This document shows positions 61,931 through 64,000 of a DNA stretch of 64,000 bases, piece by piece. This DNA is from Apoderus coryli. Its lineage: Eukaryota > Arthropoda > Insecta > Coleoptera > Attelabidae. The notes under the pieces are model-generated. The model was not told where the DNA came from. It made no database searches and worked only from the letters and a program-made list of their open reading frames with translations. The stretch lies in assembly GCA_911728435.2 (NCBI GenBank), contig OU452205.1, forward strand, positions 14,514,260-14,578,259. Direction: 5' to 3'. The position numbers and the translations under genes were made by a program. Position 1 is the stretch's first letter; each line of letters starts with the position of its first letter.

Positions 61931-63371
61931 TTATTTTCTTCAAAAAATAACAATGAGAAAGTGCTTTTCATTTTTCTATATCTGTAAAAATAATGTCAGA
62001 AGTAAATAAAAACTAAAATCGCAAAGCATCGTTTTTTCAAAAATTCTCGAAAACGGCTAAAGTGACTTTACATTTGAAGTCACCATTTAAAAGATGTTTA
62101 AATTGTTCAACTTTTGTCTAATTTAACCAAGAATCCAATGATATCCCATTCTTATCTTGGACAGTGTATATCAATAGATTTCAAGCTTTATAAGTTAGAT
62201 AAAACTGAATATAAATACCTAAATTTTTGGAATCAATCGACCAAGAACTTTATTTACAACACCCCGTATAATAAAAAATTAGGTTTTAGTGATTTAACAT
62301 TTAAATTTGTCTGAAAATTATCAAAATATTTTGGGCGTACCTGTTATATAACCATTCAAAACACAACGTTTGTTATGAACGAAATAAAATTTGCTGTGGT
62401 CTAAACCAAAGAGATACCGCTGGTGTTTTTGAGTATTAATATTGCTATAAGCGTTGATCATCTATGTTGGTTTATCTATGATTTTAGTATTATGATCAGG
62501 TTTGAATAAATCACATAATTTATCAGGACAATATCATTTGGTAATCGCAGAAAAATAACACAATATTCCTAACCGAACACGAACGATCAAACCCTAATCA
62601 CTAAATACAACCGTATCTACTTTGTTCAGTATCATCAACTCATCACACTACTTATTTTACAAATATTTTGCAATTTTATTTTCATCTTACATACTATTAT
62701 TCGCTAATTACGATCATTCTATTCTTAATTCAAGTTGAAACAACAATAAAATTAATTAAATTGAAAGACTGATTGTCAATTAAGTTTGTAATTTAAATAG
62801 TGACTATAGTTAAAGCAATAGGTAGGTGCGTTGTTATAGATCAACTTCTGGCAATTTAACAACAATTTCAAATATGCATTGGTGCTGTTTCTTTCTATGT
62901 AGTGTAGATTGTATCATCTCAATAATATAAAAGTAAACGATCAACCCACAAACTTAACATTCTTGTGATTATAATACCATGAAAATATTTGAAATATTTT
63001 CTATATGTTGTTTGAAACAATAATTATAAGGATTGTTTATGCATATTAAGCTAAAAGCCGTAGATTAATAAATTAAATTTCTTTGATGACTTCATATTTT
63101 TAAAGCAATACTAAACAATTTTTTTAGAATTATCATTACCAGAATTTCCATGGTTTCCAATTCAAATTTTCGCAAGAAAACTGCAGCAGTGGGTGTATTA
63201 GCTCATTAATTATATGTTTTTTCTTCTGACTATTCGAAGAGATTAATGCGGGAAACGGTTAGAGCGTTTTTTAACTATTCATATCCAGAACACCAACGTG
63301 AGATTGAATTGTCAGTGGAAGAAATTTTGTATAGAACACAATTAATTTGCGTCCGTAAATATAATAAACTA
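61931..63371. other. Non-coding intronic DNA
   Basis: No supported gene or large repeat. An ACACCCCGTATAATAAA motif at 62259-62275 resembles mariner-type ends. Confidence 0.4.
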
Positions 63372-63769
63372 GAAATAATTTTGTGGCATAGCTGACACAG
63401 AACAGTATGGAAATGAAGCTAAAGGACATCAAAACATTATTGTTATGGTTATAGGTAACACCTATACATTGGATTTGTTCGCCCTCTGTATGAGGGGATA
63501 TGCATTACTATGTGTACGTAGATGGTACGTGTTTACATATATCTACTGTTGTATATCTCGCTGTGCTTAAATGCAGGCCGATATTGTAGATGGGCAACGA
63601 CTATGGTAGTCTGACGAGCTCATAAAAAGAGCGAAATGAATTCGTCAGTATCTGTCGACCAATGCCTCGGTCTGATTCTACTGAATTAGACTGAGTCCCT
63701 GCTAAATTAAACAAAATCCATAGGTAACACCAGTAATTTTGTCCGCTATGCCACAAAATTATTTTTCAT
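63372..63769. mobile_element. MITE copy 2 of the 3.5-kb family, inverted and longer
   Basis: The left end AAATAATTTTGTGGCATAGC mirrors the right end GCTATGCCACAAAATTATTT. The core (ATATTGTAGATGGGCAACGA, CTATGGTAGTCTGACGAGCT, CGTCAGTATCTGTCG) is the reverse complement of that in 3527-3799. An additional stretch of about 130 bases near the left end is lacking in copy 1, so this copy is closer to the parent element or carries an extra insertion. Confidence 0.83.
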
Positions 63770-63985
63770 TTTAATATAAATAAATATTTGATGAAAATAT
63801 TTCTTTACCCAGGTGATATCATATTTTAGATTATAATGTACAGCATTCGCAATGAACTGCACTATAAATTATTGAGGCGATATTGAGAGTTCAACATTCA
63901 ATATAGTTTTGGGATGACACAACCGATTTTTTATTACCTACTTAATTCGAATTAAAAATACAGATCAACGTTTGATTCGTCACCT

Positions 63986-64000
63986 ACAGGGTGTCCCAAA
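63986..64000. mobile_element. Beginning of a mariner-like terminal repeat at the window edge
   Basis: ACAGGGTGTCCCAAA at the very end is the start motif of many insect mariner/Tc1-like terminal repeats. The element lies beyond the window, so only its edge can be stated. Confidence 0.4.

Noticed and set aside
63380..63769. Window-end MITE pair (3.5 kb and 63.4 kb) as terminal repeats of one giant element
   Set aside because: The copies differ in length and include their own complete inverted ends, so they are independent insertions; the vg exons in between make a single 60-kb transposon very unlikely.

Overview
The window reads as nuclear DNA from an insect, most likely a beetle (the order is inference). 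It is AT-rich, its genes have spliceosomal introns, it carries exons that match the insect wing gene vestigial, and about half of the identifiable sequence is transposable elements. No operons, rRNA or tRNA genes were seen.

Host gene. Three consecutive exons of vestigial (vg) lie on the minus strand: 36331-36466, 36028-36212 and the last coding exon 27634-27683, which ends in the C-terminus LEAQVQDSSKDLYWF. Reading frame and splice phases join perfectly. The last intron is 8.3 kb. The exon with the Scalloped-binding (TDU) motif was not found, so everything from 36467 to 64000 is read as one vg intron of more than 27 kb, and 1-27600 as DNA downstream of vg.

Left part (1-27600). A nearly complete Jockey-group retrotransposon ORF at the left edge (minus), a MITE (3527-3799), decayed reverse transcriptases (8640-8995, 9540-10480, 16395-16620), a second damaged Jockey copy (14201-15918), a mariner/Tc1-like transposon (17933-20760) with a CR1-like fragment inserted in its right terminal repeat, another CR1-like fragment (22721-23935), transposase relics, and fold-back repeats, two of which carry hammerhead-ribozyme-like cores.

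Last vg intron (27684-36027). Three GC-richer islands free of recognisable transposons are candidate regulatory DNA. A mariner-like transposon (33191-35975) carries a P-element-like transposon (34561-35688) inside its right terminal repeat; that element has a duplicated target site and a lone THAP-domain first exon.

Right part (36467-64000). Penelope-like remnants, then a full-length CR1-group retrotransposon with two intact ORFs (38626-42475) ending in an (ATT)n tail. Directly attached to this tail are three complete, head-to-tail R4/Dong-type retrotransposons on the minus strand (A-B-A order, about 42766-55386), each bounded by (ATT)n. These elements have a Myb-like N-terminus, a reverse transcriptase, a CCHC knuckle and a restriction-like endonuclease. 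The rest holds a hAT-type MITE with an exact 8-bp target duplication, two large fold-back elements and a second copy of the 3.5-kb MITE family.
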